A stretch of DNA of 64,000 nucleotides from a candidate division Hyd24-12 bacterium UBA6080 (GCA_002436025.1 DIXM01000002.1:434001-498000), one strand, 5' to 3'; counted from the stretch's first letter, positions 8,722 to 18,186 are shown. Notes: generated by a model not told the origin, from the sequence alone. Numbers and translations are program-made.

Positions 8722-9938
8722 GAATACTGGTTGTCGGCAGCGGCGGCAGAGAGCACGCCCTCGCCTGGGCCCTTGACCGTGCCGGCGGGAACACGGTCCT
8801 TGTAAGCCCCGGCAACCCCGGGACGGCCGCATTTGCACGGAACGTGAGCACTCCCGCTGATCCCCTTCAGGTGGCGGTTGACTACGGTGTCGATCTTGTC
8901 GTGGTGGGTCCCGAGGCGCCCCTTGCCGCAGGCCTCGGTGACAGGCTGAGGGCTGCGGGGATCCCCTGCTTCGGTCCCGGGGCCGCGTGCGCCCGGCTGG
9001 AGAGCAGCAAGTGGTTCGCCAAGGAGGTCATGGTCGCCGCAGGGGTTCCGACGGCTTCGGGAGAGATCTTTGAGAAACCCGGGGATGCCCTTGCCTTCAT
9101 GGGAGGGAAACCCCGTGTCTGGGTGATCAAGGCAGATGGTCTGGCGGCTGGCAAGGGTGTTGTCCTGCCCGATACGCTTCAGGAAGCCCGGGAAGCCCTC
9201 GACGGTTTGCTTTCGAACCCTCCCGGCAGGGTTGTCATTGAGGAAAGGCTTTCGGGCCCAGAGGTTAGCGTGATGGCAGTGTGCAGTGGAACCGGGGCTG
9301 TGATCCTCCCCCCCAGCCGTGATCACAAGCGCATGGGCGAGGGTGACACCGGCCCCAATACCGGCGGCATGGGAGCGGTCTGCCCTCCCTGCGGGCTGCC
9401 TGACGATTTTTCATCCATGATGGAGCGGACGGTCTTCAAACCGGTGCTTCGGGAACTTGAGGGCCGGGGACTTGACTACAGGGGAGTACTTTACGCCGGG
9501 ATGATGCTCACCCCGGGGGGTCCAAGGGTGCTTGAGTTCAACGTGAGGTTCGGCGACCCCGAGACACAGGCTGTCCTTCCCCTGCTCGGTGGTGACCTGG
9601 CCGGGCTTTTCATGGCAGCCGCCCTGGGAAGGAAGCTTCCGGAGCCCCTGGTCCTGCCCGGCGCGTCAGCTGTCGTGGTCCTCGCCTCTGCGGGATATCC
9701 GGGTGATTACCGGAAAGGGGCCGTGATAAGCGGCCTTGGTGATGTGGGCGATGCGATGGTGTTCCATGCCGGAACGGCTCTTGCGGGGAGCGAGCTTGTT
9801 ACTTCCGGGGGCAGGGTGCTCGGGGTGGCCGCATCGGGCGAAGACCTCGGGGAAGCCCTTGAAAAGGTGTACGGAGCGGTGGATTCGATCCATTTCAACG
9901 GAATGACCTACAGACATGACATAGGGAGGGCGCTATGA
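8718..9938 (+). CDS. purD: Phosphoribosylamine--glycine ligase (GAR synthetase)
   Basis: Second step of purine synthesis: joins phosphoribosylamine and glycine using ATP. 406 residues from a TTG start that overlaps the panB stop (TTGA). Motifs: GSGGREHALAW at the N-terminus; the ATP-grasp segment with VIKADGLAAGKGV near residue 138; and GDTGPNTGGMGA near 212. The C-terminal part continues to the family's usual end. Coupled to purE by an ATGA overlap. Confidence 0.95.
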   Translation: MRILVVGSGGREHALAWALDRAGGNTVLVSPGNPGTAAFARNVSTPADPLQVAVDYGVDLVVVGPEAPLAAGLGDRLRAAGIPCFGPGAACARLESSKWFAKEVMVAAGVPTASGEIFEKPGDALAFMGGKPRVWVIKADGLAAGKGVVLPDTLQEAREALDGLLSNPPGRVVIEERLSGPEVSVMAVCSGTGAVILPPSRDHKRMGEGDTGPNTGGMGAVCPPCGLPDDFSSMMERTVFKPVLRELEGRGLDYRGVLYAGMMLTPGGPRVLEFNVRFGDPETQAVLPLLGGDLAGLFMAAALGRKLPEPLVLPGASAVVVLASAGYPGDYRKGAVISGLGDVGDAMVFHAGTALAGSELVTSGGRVLGVAASGEDLGEALEKVYGAVDSIHFNGMTYRHDIGRAL

Positions 9939-10375
9939 GTGACCAGGTGCTTGTCGGGATAGTGATGGGCAGCGAGAGCGACCGTGAGACGATGGAGAAA
10001 ACCTGCGGTGTTCTTGACGAATACGGCATTCCATGGGAATTCTCCGTGATGAGCGCCCACAGAACACCCGAGAAGGTTGCCGAGTATGCAAGGACCGCCG
10101 CCGGGCGGGGACTTAAGATCATCATTGCTGCGGCCGGTCTTGCCGCCCACCTTGCAGGGGCCGTTGCGGCCAACACGAAGCTGCCCGTCATCGGGGTGCC
10201 CATTCAGGGCGGTCCTTTGAACGGATTCGACGCACTTCTGAGCACTGTGATGATGCCCAAGGGCGTACCGGTGGCCACGGTGGCCATAGGCTCCCACGGG
10301 GCGGCCAATGCCGGGCATCTTGCAGCGAGGATACTGGCCCTCTTCGACAAAGGTGTGGCTGAAAGGATGGGATGA
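9935..10375 (+). CDS. purE: N5-carboxyaminoimidazole ribonucleotide mutase
   Basis: Moves the carboxyl group of N5-CAIR to carbon 4 in purine synthesis. 146 residues, the usual length of class I PurE. Motifs: MGSESDRETM (phosphate loop), VMSAHRTP (active-site His) and AAGLAAHLAG. The family more often has AAHLPG, so Pro to Ala is a small variation. ATGA overlaps at both ends couple it to purD and tsaC. Confidence 0.94.
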   Translation: MSDQVLVGIVMGSESDRETMEKTCGVLDEYGIPWEFSVMSAHRTPEKVAEYARTAAGRGLKIIIAAAGLAAHLAGAVAANTKLPVIGVPIQGGPLNGFDALLSTVMMPKGVPVATVAIGSHGAANAGHLAARILALFDKGVAERMG

Positions 10376-10968
10376 GCATGTCCGCAAGAACGGTTGACAT
10401 AGATATCGAAAAACCCGCGACCGAGGCCGTCGAGATGGCAGTTTCGGTACTTCTGGGCGGCGGTCTTGTGGTGTACCCCTCCGACACGGTCTACGGCCTT
10501 CTCTGTCCGGCGGCCATGCAGCACTCTGTGAGAAGGGTGGGAAGACTGAAGGGTTATGCCGAGGAGAAGCCCTTCATACTTCTGGTTCCCTCCATCGAGG
10601 CCGCATCGATCTTCTCGAAGCCCGTCCCGGGAGCCCTTGAAATGATGAAAGCCAGCTGGCCCGGTCCGGTCACACTTGTGCTTCCCGCCTCCGACAGGGC
10701 TCCCTCATGGGTATGCGCCGCAGACGGAACGGTTGCCCTCAGGGTGCCGTCAGACCCGTTCTCCGTCAGGGTGCTCGAGTCCATAATGCCTCTGGTGACA
10801 ACAAGCGCCAACCTCAGGGGGGGGATCGAACCCCTCGGGCTTGACGAGGTGAGCCTCAAGATCGCTTCGGGAGTGGACCTGATGCTGGACGGTGGCAAGC
10901 TTGCGCGCCGCAAGGCCTCCACCATGATAAAGATCACCCCGGAAGGTCAGGAAGTGCTCAGACCCTAG
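10372..10968 (+). CDS. tsaC: L-threonylcarbamoyladenylate synthase (Sua5/YrdC/YciO type)
   Basis: Forms threonylcarbamoyl-AMP, the donor for the t6A modification at position 37 of ANN-decoding tRNAs. 198 residues, YrdC domain only, without the extra Sua5 domain. Motifs: GGLVVYPSDTVYGLLC, RLKGYAEEKPFILLVPS, WPGPVTLVLPAS, VALRVPSDPF and VTTSANLRGG. YciO proteins share this fold, so the exact role is inferred from the complete motif set. The start overlaps purE (ATGA) and the end overlaps the convergent radical SAM fusion gene by 4 nt. Confidence 0.88.
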   Translation: MSMSARTVDIDIEKPATEAVEMAVSVLLGGGLVVYPSDTVYGLLCPAAMQHSVRRVGRLKGYAEEKPFILLVPSIEAASIFSKPVPGALEMMKASWPGPVTLVLPASDRAPSWVCAADGTVALRVPSDPFSVRVLESIMPLVTTSANLRGGIEPLGLDEVSLKIASGVDLMLDGGKLARRKASTMIKITPEGQEVLRP

Positions 10969-13055
10969 CCCGTGAGGGCTATCCACATCACCCTGAGAAG
11001 GCTCTTCGGGTGAAGCAGGATGTTCGAGTATGCCTGGTTGGCCAGGGGACAGGCGCACTCTTTCCGCTTGATCGAGGCTCTGATATCAGCAGCTTTCCGT
11101 GATTTCCAGATGTCCAGAAAATCGGTGTCATCCGCCACGATACCCATCTGACCGCGGTATGCCAGGATGGCGCACGGCCATATCCCGCCGTCGGAATTCA
11201 CGTGAAGGTTCATGAGAGCGGCGTAGCACGGGATGACCTGTTTGCCGGTCCGCAGGTACTCGGTGACTATGTCGTAGTAGACAAGCCTCAGGGCAGTGGT
11301 CACGCGCGAGAGCGGGCGCATGCCCTTCATGCGGCTTCTGACGGCCTTTTTGAACACTTCCATGATCTCGCCGTAGCTTTCGCTTTCCGGTGTGATGCCG
11401 CTGCCGATGTTGAAGAACTCCTCCCGCTCCTCGGCGACTTCGTTTATGTAGGTGTCCACCCCGAGGGTACCCGCGAAATCGATTATCTCAAGGAGGTTTT
11501 TGGCGTTGAATCGTGAGATCACGGTGCCCACCCCCACATGAAGGTTGCTGTTCGCGTTCCTGAGCGTCTTGAGCCTTTCAAGGGTGTCGATCAGTTTTTC
11601 GAAATTGCCGGGAACCCCCCGTATCTCGTCGTGTGCAGCGCCGATCCCGTCCATGCTGGGTTTGATGGTGAGCACCGTTCCAGGCGCTTCGGCCTCCATG
11701 ATCGAAAGGATCCTTCCGGTCATTGCCTCGATCCGTTTTGGCGCCAGTGCGTTGGTGGGGATGTGTATGACAGCCGGACGCATGTATCTGCAAGCCAGGC
11801 CTATGATTTCCGGGAGGTCTTCCCTGAGGAACGGCTCGCCGCCGGACACGTTGAAGAAGTACGTCCAACCTATGGAACGGAACAGCGACTCGATCTGCGG
11901 CAGGGAAAGCTCCTCCCTGCAGTCCTGCTTCCAGATGAAGCATGTCCTGCACCTTGACTGGCAGTTCCTGGTGACGGAGAACGTGACGTTGATGGGTCTG
12001 GGAGGTGTTGCGAGACCGAGCCTTGCCAACCACGCCCTGCAGACGCTTACAACCAGATGGAACAGCTGGCCCGCATGGTTCACCTGGACCGGAAAATGCC
12101 TTGCGAGGGTCTGATAGACCAGGGCCGAAATGGCGAACAAGCCCTCGACCATCATCAGAAGCAGCCTCTGACCAAGGGCGATTGCGGTGGCGACCACCAT
12201 CCCTCCGGGTACGAAGCTTGCCACCATCAGTGCCTGAAGAGATTCACGCACACCTATCCCGCCGGGGATGAAGACCATGAGCAGCGATGCAAGCCATGAC
12301 GCTGGAGAGGCAATGATGCAGAGTATCAACAGGGAGTGCGCGGGGACCGATTGTGGAACCCCGAAACCCCTGAACCAGAAGTAGAGCCCGAGCCCTCTGA
12401 GCGACCAAGAGAGCATATGGCTTCCGATGAACTGCGCCTGGTGCCTGTGGCTGATGTGTGGAAGCTCGTCCACCGTGGTTCCCAGCCTGCGTGCGAGTTT
12501 TCTGGCAAAAAGCCTCTGGATCCCCGGGGCAAGGAGCATGAGAACACCCAGCGCCGCCGAGATCCAAAGGGCCACGGTCAGCCCTGCCGGCAGCGACGAC
12601 GCGCTGATGAACGGCAATGCCAGCAGCGTCATGAGGCCAAGGGCAGCAAGGAGATAGATGTTTTCCAACACCATTGCGGTAGCCGCCTTGACCGAGCCGG
12701 TCCCGTTCCTGTTCAGGAAAGCTATCCTTCCCAGCACCATCCACAGCCGGCCCGGTATGTAGCTTCCCATCTGGGTCACGAACCAGTTCCTTCGAAGAGT
12801 GCCCCTGTCCACCCCCGGGGTTTTAAGCGCCCTGAGTATCCTTTGCCACGCCAGAGGGGCGAAGTAGTAGCCCAGGGCCAGGCACAGCGCCGAGAGGGCG
12901 ATGTATGTCCAGTTCCGGCTCTCTCCCGCCTCGCGCCAGAAGGCCAGGAGCCTGGGTTTCCAGACCGGGAAAAGACTGAACCGGAAGTACAGGGCGGCCC
13001 CCAGAAGAAGCAGGGGTCCCAGCCAGGTTTCGATCCTTTTCAGAACCTGCCTCAC
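10965..13055 (-). CDS. Fusion: LPG-synthase-like membrane domain + radical SAM/SPASM-like enzyme
   Basis: 696 residues. Residues about 1-325 form eight or so membrane segments of the YbhN/UPF0104 family, related to the flippase part of lysyl-phosphatidylglycerol synthases; typical motifs are GSYIPGRLWMVLGR near 98 and FIPGGIGVRES near 262. The C-terminal half (about 354-690) is a cytoplasmic radical SAM enzyme with Cys 365, 369 and 372 (CQSRCRTC, the CxxxCxxC cluster site) and NVSGGEPFLRED after it. A Cys-rich tail (CYAAL, WPCAI, CACP) looks like a SPASM-type auxiliary cluster region. It is the last gene of a nine-gene envelope operon and overlaps the YfhO-like gene as ATGA. The substrate is unknown; a lipid-linked glycan is likely from context. 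The fusion is in one uninterrupted frame. Confidence 0.85.
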   Translation of the reverse strand: MRQVLKRIETWLGPLLLLGAALYFRFSLFPVWKPRLLAFWREAGESRNWTYIALSALCLALGYYFAPLAWQRILRALKTPGVDRGTLRRNWFVTQMGSYIPGRLWMVLGRIAFLNRNGTGSVKAATAMVLENIYLLAALGLMTLLALPFISASSLPAGLTVALWISAALGVLMLLAPGIQRLFARKLARRLGTTVDELPHISHRHQAQFIGSHMLSWSLRGLGLYFWFRGFGVPQSVPAHSLLILCIIASPASWLASLLMVFIPGGIGVRESLQALMVASFVPGGMVVATAIALGQRLLLMMVEGLFAISALVYQTLARHFPVQVNHAGQLFHLVVSVCRAWLARLGLATPPRPINVTFSVTRNCQSRCRTCFIWKQDCREELSLPQIESLFRSIGWTYFFNVSGGEPFLREDLPEIIGLACRYMRPAVIHIPTNALAPKRIEAMTGRILSIMEAEAPGTVLTIKPSMDGIGAAHDEIRGVPGNFEKLIDTLERLKTLRNANSNLHVGVGTVISRFNAKNLLEIIDFAGTLGVDTYINEVAEEREEFFNIGSGITPESESYGEIMEVFKKAVRSRMKGMRPLSRVTTALRLVYYDIVTEYLRTGKQVIPCYAALMNLHVNSDGGIWPCAILAYRGQMGIVADDTDFLDIWKSRKAADIRASIKRKECACPLANQAYSNILLHPKSLLRVMWIALTG

Positions 13056-15313
13056 CTGCGTTTCCGAAGCCTTTCGGAGAAAAACAGCACCGCCAGAGCG
13101 GCTGCGGTTGCCAGGATTGAGATCCGCATGCCAAGAACGACGTCGGAGCCGTCATAGTAAAAGCGCACGGTGCTGTCTCCCGGCGGGACGGTCACGGCCC
13201 TCATCCAGCCGTTCGCCACATTTACGTCAGTCGGAACTCCATTGACCTCGGCCCGCCACCGCGGGTACCAGGTGTCGGCCAGGACCACGACGGCGGTGGA
13301 GCGGGAAGACGTGCCCAGGATGATCTCTTGGGGGGTGTCAACGGTTATGCGCACGGTCCCCGAGCAGACCGTGGGTATGTCTCCGGTCGGCGCGTCGATT
13401 ACTGAAAGGGCCTGCACGTCAGACCCCGCCGAAAGGGCCAGAAAGCCCTGCTCTCCTGTTCCGCTGGTCACCCTGGCGGGGATGAACGCCCGGGGCATTG
13501 GGGTCGGGGAAAGGGCAGGGTCGTCTTCGGAGAGGGCTGAGTGAACCTCGCTCCAGGAAAAGGCGCCCTCGGGGAGATTGAAGGCGGTGACGCCGAACTG
13601 GCGGATGACCCGGGGTGTGGCTCCCGACAGAAGTGTGACCATCCTGTCCACCACGGCGGGTTTGGCCGCATGGTACCCTGTCACCGAGCGGATGCCAAGG
13701 GGAACGAGTTCGTTGCCACCGGGGAAGACCCGACCCTCCCCCGCCATCTCCGCAAGTTCGGGGTCGGCCCGGAACATCCCCTCCAGAGTGGTCTGGTTAA
13801 GGTAGACCTGGAAGTTCCTGTTGAAGGGAACAAGCTCGAACGCCGTTACAAGAACAACACATACGGCAGCGTGCCATGCCTTGATGCGGAATTTCCGTGA
13901 TGCGAAAAGGAGCAGCAGGAGCAGTGATGAGGAAAGAAGCGCCCTGAAAAGGTCGGCCCGGAGCATTGCGCCCCTGTGCCTTACCATGAACTCGTAGCCC
14001 GAGCCGCCCGGAACGCCCATCCTGGTCCACCATGGGGCCTGGAGCGCTGCGCTCAGCGAGCCGGCCAGAGGCAGCATGACAAGAAAGGTTGCGGCAACCG
14101 CCGCCAATGCGATAAGGGGTCTGCGGGACGTACCGCGCAGGAAGAGTGAGTCGAAGCCGGGTCCGGCGGCCAGGGCGACCGATGTGGCGGTGATGAAAGC
14201 CGCCATGTGCGGGGCGCGTATCTTCTGAAAAAGCGGGATGGCGCGGTACAGAAGGGAGAAGACCCCCGTGTAGCCCCCCCACGAAACCACGGTACCGAGA
14301 ATGGCCAGGGTCAGCAGAGTGCCCTTTGTCCTCCTGTCCCGGCCCGCGATGAAGCCTGCCATGGCCATGATGAACACAAGGACCCCCGTGAACTCGCTGC
14401 TGAGCCTGAGGCCAAGCCTTCCGAAGTACACCGGTACCCCCGAAATGGCGCTGTCGGTAAAGCCGTGTCTGAGGCCGAAGGCCGAAGGAAGGAGCATGGT
14501 AAGGGTTTCTTCGGGGGGCATGGAGTAGCTGGCGGCGGTTGCCGGGTCGAGCCCCTCGCCCCTTGTGGAGTGAGCACTGAACAGGTAGCCCGGGTAGAGC
14601 TGAACCGCAGCGACCAGAACGCCGAGCACCATCATCGCCCCGAAACCGGTGATCTTCCACCACCACTCTCTGGGGTGTCCCAGTCGCCACAGGGTGAAGA
14701 CCACCGCCATCCCTCCCGAATAGATCATCATCTGCGGGTGGCTCGACAGCCCCTGCATGCCTACTGCAAGGGCTCCAAGCCCTATCCACTTCACGCTGCG
14801 GGTTGATACGAACTTTGTAACGGCGTAGAGAAGCAGCGGGAGAAAGGCCCAGCAGATAACCTTGCTGCCGTGCCCGGCATAGAAAAGGGTGTTGGCCCAG
14901 GCGCCTAGGCAGTAGGCCACGGCCCCGGCAAACCTTCCTTCACGGGAAGTTCCCATGGCACCCAGAAGAAGCCATGCGAAAAAACCGGCGAGGACAAGAT
15001 GAACCGGGAACAGGAACCTGACCGCGGCCTCGGGACCAAGAAGCAGAAGGGGAAGACCCCTGAGGGGATAGAACACCGGTGCGCTGAATGAGGCGTAGAA
15101 AGGGACACCGCAGAATACAAGCGGGTTCCAGAGAGGCAGTTCGCCCTGTCTGAGAGAGGCTTCGGTGAAGGCCAGGAACGGGTATCCCTGGTGAACCGTG
15201 TCGCTCAGTTCACCACCCGGAAGCCTTGTGGAAGAGAACACCGGCCAGTAGACCAGCACCGAAAGAAGAACAAGAAGACCCCACAGTTTCACCGCATCAC
15301 CGGGTCTCTTCAT
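13052..15313 (-). CDS. YfhO-like polytopic membrane protein (GT-C superfamily)
   Basis: 753 residues from ATG 15313 (MKRPGDAVKLWGLL). The first loop after helix 1 carries GGELSDTVHQGYPFL and the segment LPLWNPLVFCGVPFYAS, both typical of the YfhO family. About 12 membrane helices run to residue 480, then a periplasmic beta-rich domain, then a final helix with a basic end (SERLRKRR). YfhO-family proteins are implicated in glycosylation of lipoteichoic acid in Bacillus; here a role in modifying a lipid-linked glycan is inferred from neighbours. Overlaps by 17 nt with the gene upstream and by 4 nt (ATGA) with the radical SAM fusion. Confidence 0.78.
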   Translation of the reverse strand: MKRPGDAVKLWGLLVLLSVLVYWPVFSSTRLPGGELSDTVHQGYPFLAFTEASLRQGELPLWNPLVFCGVPFYASFSAPVFYPLRGLPLLLLGPEAAVRFLFPVHLVLAGFFAWLLLGAMGTSREGRFAGAVAYCLGAWANTLFYAGHGSKVICWAFLPLLLYAVTKFVSTRSVKWIGLGALAVGMQGLSSHPQMMIYSGGMAVVFTLWRLGHPREWWWKITGFGAMMVLGVLVAAVQLYPGYLFSAHSTRGEGLDPATAASYSMPPEETLTMLLPSAFGLRHGFTDSAISGVPVYFGRLGLRLSSEFTGVLVFIMAMAGFIAGRDRRTKGTLLTLAILGTVVSWGGYTGVFSLLYRAIPLFQKIRAPHMAAFITATSVALAAGPGFDSLFLRGTSRRPLIALAAVAATFLVMLPLAGSLSAALQAPWWTRMGVPGGSGYEFMVRHRGAMLRADLFRALLSSSLLLLLLFASRKFRIKAWHAAVCVVLVTAFELVPFNRNFQVYLNQTTLEGMFRADPELAEMAGEGRVFPGGNELVPLGIRSVTGYHAAKPAVVDRMVTLLSGATPRVIRQFGVTAFNLPEGAFSWSEVHSALSEDDPALSPTPMPRAFIPARVTSGTGEQGFLALSAGSDVQALSVIDAPTGDIPTVCSGTVRITVDTPQEIILGTSSRSTAVVVLADTWYPRWRAEVNGVPTDVNVANGWMRAVTVPPGDSTVRFYYDGSDVVLGMRISILATAAALAVLFFSERLRKRR

Positions 15314-16217
15314 CGAGGGCCTCCCTTTTCGCTTTTTTGAGGGTTCCCGCGGTGAAAACCGCAAGGGAAACTTCCCAGACCGTCATGATGATGCGTTGTC
15401 CGCCCGCTGCGGCCACACCCGGCGCCAGAAGGGCGACTGGAAGAGCGATCAGCGCTGCAGCAGCCTCCCTGACCCCAAGACCTCCGGGAACCAGAACGAC
15501 AATATACCCGGCAAGCCATGAAAGCGGCGCGGCAGCCATGCATTCCAGAGGGCCCGCATCGAGCCCCATGCCCTGAAACCACATCCACATGGCGGTGCCC
15601 CGCACCACCCAGGTTCCGATGTAGAAAAGGGTCACCAACAGGGCATGTCCCAGAGGAACCGGTCTGAACGACACCTTCTTGATCTTGAAAACAAGTCTCT
15701 GCAGAGGGCTTAGAAACGGAAGAAGTGCGGCCGCCACGCCTGCTGCGGCAATAGCCCACCTTACCGTGGGGCTTTCGGCAATCCCCGGGTGGAAGACCCC
15801 AACGAAAAGGGCCATGAATCCCACCGCGGCGGTGCTGAAGAGAAGCTCGAGCACCAGGGTAGCCGCAGTTTTGGTCACGGAATACCCCCTGGCTTTCAGA
15901 AGCCCGATACGGCCGGCAAAGAGCCACACCTTTCCGGGTATGAACCGGCCGAGCTGGCTTCCGAACCAGACAGCGTAAAGCTCACGACGGGAGAGTGCTA
16001 TGCCCCGCTCGCGGCATACCATCACCCAGCCCTCCGGAGAAACGAAAAGCCCGAGCAGCAGAAGGAGTGAAGACACGGTAAGAAGAAGGGGGTTCAGTTT
16101 CCAGGGGTATTCCCTCGCGCTTTCCAGCCATTGTCCGCCGGCCAGCCACAAGTGACGACCCACGATCAAAAGAAGAATTATGAAACCGAGCCGTATCCAG
16201 AAAACTGGTCTTTTCAA
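15297..16217 (-). CDS. LPG-synthase-like (YbhN/UPF0104) flippase-type membrane protein
   Basis: 306 residues with about eight membrane segments. It shares with the N-terminal half of the radical SAM fusion in this operon: GRFIPGKVWLFAGRIGLLK near residue 90, TAATLVLE, and LVPGGLGVREA near 251. The two are therefore paralogues from an old duplication, one free-standing and one fused. Family members move or help move modified lipids across the inner membrane; the cargo here is unknown. ATGA overlap with the epimerase gene upstream. Confidence 0.8.
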   Translation of the reverse strand: MKRPVFWIRLGFIILLLIVGRHLWLAGGQWLESAREYPWKLNPLLLTVSSLLLLLGLFVSPEGWVMVCRERGIALSRRELYAVWFGSQLGRFIPGKVWLFAGRIGLLKARGYSVTKTAATLVLELLFSTAAVGFMALFVGVFHPGIAESPTVRWAIAAAGVAAALLPFLSPLQRLVFKIKKVSFRPVPLGHALLVTLFYIGTWVVRGTAMWMWFQGMGLDAGPLECMAAAPLSWLAGYIVVLVPGGLGVREAAAALIALPVALLAPGVAAAGGQRIIMTVWEVSLAVFTAGTLKKAKREALDEETR

Positions 16218-17098
16218 AGGAGTTTCTCCGCCCTGTACCAGGCGACGGCATCAGCTGCTGCCTCGTCGAAGGAGAAGCACGGGGTGAAGCCTGCGGTCGA
16301 GGCTTTCGCCAGGGATACGAAGCGGTCGGTCCCGAAGAGCCGGAGACGGCCCGGGGTGAGCGCTTTCGGACGCAGGGGTCCCAGAGCCAGCACCAGTCGA
16401 AGCAGAGGCGCGGGGGTGGAAACAACAACAACTCTTCTTCCCATGGCGGCCGCGGCCCTTCCTGCCACTTCCCCCATCGTGAGAACCTCGGGGCCGCCTA
16501 TGTTGTAAACCCCTCCCGAGAGCCTCCCTCCCGGCAGCGCCGCCAGGACGCCCCTGCAGACGTCCCTGACATGGGTCGGTCTTGTGCGAGGTCCGTCCCT
16601 TCCCACGACCGGGAACCAGCCCCTGGCCACCTGGCGGAAAAGGGGAAGCTTGTGAGGGTCTGCCGGGCCAAAAACGAAGTCGGGGCGGAGTATTGTCAGT
16701 CCGCCCTGTGGCAGTCCCAGGGCGAGAAGCCTTTTTTCACCCTCGGATTTCGATCTTTCATAAATGCCATCGGGGGAGTGAGGGTCGTCCTCGGAACCTC
16801 CCGCCACCAGTCCGCAAACACCCGGGGTGCTGAGATGGATCAGCGGAACCCCCAGGATCATGCATTGCCTGCCCATCGATTCGGGGAGCACAGTGTTGGC
16901 TGCCTCGACCTCGTCATGTGAAGAAGAACCCGTTACGAGCCTTCCTGCAGCATTGACCACGGCCTCGGAGTCGCCGGGGATGCTCACTTGCCCGTCCGAT
17001 CTTCCCGAGTGGGCTTTTACTGTGTGTCCGGCCCTCTCGAGGTGAACCTTCAGGGCGCCTCCGATGAAACCCCCCGCGCCAGTGAGGTAGACTCTCAC
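16214..17098 (-). CDS. NAD-dependent epimerase/dehydratase (extended SDR)
   Basis: 294 residues. N-terminal Rossmann motif TGAGGFIGG at 6-14, active-site YERSKSEGE (YxxxK), and a C-terminal substrate domain with TRPTHVRDVCRGV. These define an extended short-chain dehydrogenase acting on a nucleotide sugar or on a related lipid-linked substrate. Position in a cluster with two glycosyltransferases supports a sugar substrate. The exact reaction cannot be assigned. ATGA overlaps both neighbours. Confidence 0.85.
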   Translation of the reverse strand: MRVYLTGAGGFIGGALKVHLERAGHTVKAHSGRSDGQVSIPGDSEAVVNAAGRLVTGSSSHDEVEAANTVLPESMGRQCMILGVPLIHLSTPGVCGLVAGGSEDDPHSPDGIYERSKSEGEKRLLALGLPQGGLTILRPDFVFGPADPHKLPLFRQVARGWFPVVGRDGPRTRPTHVRDVCRGVLAALPGGRLSGGVYNIGGPEVLTMGEVAGRAAAAMGRRVVVVSTPAPLLRLVLALGPLRPKALTPGRLRLFGTDRFVSLAKASTAGFTPCFSFDEAAADAVAWYRAEKLL

Positions 17099-18186
17099 TC
17101 AAGCCCCCGGACTAGCGTTTCGGCGTAGACCTTCCAGCTGAAGCGCTCTGCCCACGCCTCGACCCTGCTTGCCAGATCAGGGTCGTCGAGGAGGTGTGTG
17201 CACCTGGTGACGGCTTCGGCCAGGGCTTCCGGGTCCGGTTCGGCAACCTCCCCCGTCACTCCCGGAGACACCGTTTCCGCAAGGCTTCCAACATTTGTTA
17301 CAACCATGGGTTTGCGAAAAGCAAGGGCAATCTGGGCAACACCGCTCTGGGTCGCGGTGCGGTAAGGCAGGACCACGATGTCAGCCGCCCTGAAGTGAAG
17401 CCCGACACCCCCGTCAGGGATGAAGGCGTTGAACCTCAGGAACCTTTCGCCGAGCGGCGCCGCCAGTTCCGAAAGGTCGCCCTCGGAGCCGTAATTCTCG
17501 CCTGCTGCAATGAGAATGTGGTTTTCGGGCAGAAGCTTCATGGCCTTGACCATCATGTCCAGCCCCTTGTAAGGCCTCACCAGGCCGAAGAAGAGCAGGA
17601 CGGTCCGGTCTCCGGGAATACCCAGCCTGTTCCGGGCCTCCTCCCTTGACGGGGCTCCGGAAAGGTACTGGTCGTAGATGGGGTGGAAGAGCCTGACGAC
17701 CCTTCCCCGGTATGCTGCAGCCCTCTCTCCGTCGGCTGCGCCGTGAACAACGATGCTGTCCATCCTGTTCAGGAAGTGCCTTCCAAGGGTTTCTGAGAAG
17801 GGGAACCCCTCGTGGGGGTGCAGGTTGTGGCACACGGCAGCCGCGGGAATACCCCCGGGAATGCAGGCCGAAAGGCACGGCGCGAAGAAGGGGTGCCACC
17901 ACTGTACGACCACCGCGTCGCACCGGAGCGACGAGATAAGTCGTCTGGTGCCGGGCCATGAAAAGGGGCTGGTGGGACGCAGCAGCGGCATGTCGGCCCT
18001 GGGCGGGGCCTCCCCGGAGGGTTCGTACTGGCTTTTCCCAGGGAACAGGAAACCGGGGTAGAGCGACCGGAAGCCGACCCTCACAACCTGGTGTCCCGCA
18101 AGCTCAAGAGCGCCTGCAAGCCTGAAATTGAACTGCGATATCCCCCCCCGGAGGGGTGGAAAGGGACCCAGGAGGCAGATCTTCAT
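17095..18186 (-). CDS. Glycosyltransferase, GT-B fold (GT4-like)
   Basis: 363 residues. The N-terminal domain begins KICLLGPFPPLRGGISQF, which is the GGI/GGA loop of GT4 enzymes. The C-terminal donor domain has LLFFGLVRPYKGLD near residue 200, DIVVLPYRTATQSGVAQIALAF and a GEVAEPDPEALAEA end segment; a Gln replaces the usual Glu of the EGFGxxxLEA motif region (TQSGVAQIA), as in several GT4 subgroups. It probably adds one sugar to a membrane-bound acceptor. Directly follows the GT2 gene with no gap. Confidence 0.85.
   Translation of the reverse strand: MKICLLGPFPPLRGGISQFNFRLAGALELAGHQVVRVGFRSLYPGFLFPGKSQYEPSGEAPPRADMPLLRPTSPFSWPGTRRLISSLRCDAVVVQWWHPFFAPCLSACIPGGIPAAAVCHNLHPHEGFPFSETLGRHFLNRMDSIVVHGAADGERAAAYRGRVVRLFHPIYDQYLSGAPSREEARNRLGIPGDRTVLLFFGLVRPYKGLDMMVKAMKLLPENHILIAAGENYGSEGDLSELAAPLGERFLRFNAFIPDGGVGLHFRAADIVVLPYRTATQSGVAQIALAFRKPMVVTNVGSLAETVSPGVTGEVAEPDPEALAEAVTRCTHLLDDPDLASRVEAWAERFSWKVYAETLVRGLE

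Noticed and set aside
10820..10840. tRNA T-loop-like string (GGGGGATCGAACCCC)
   Set aside because: Lies inside tsaC and has no acceptor or anticodon stem around it. No tRNA gene was found anywhere in the window.
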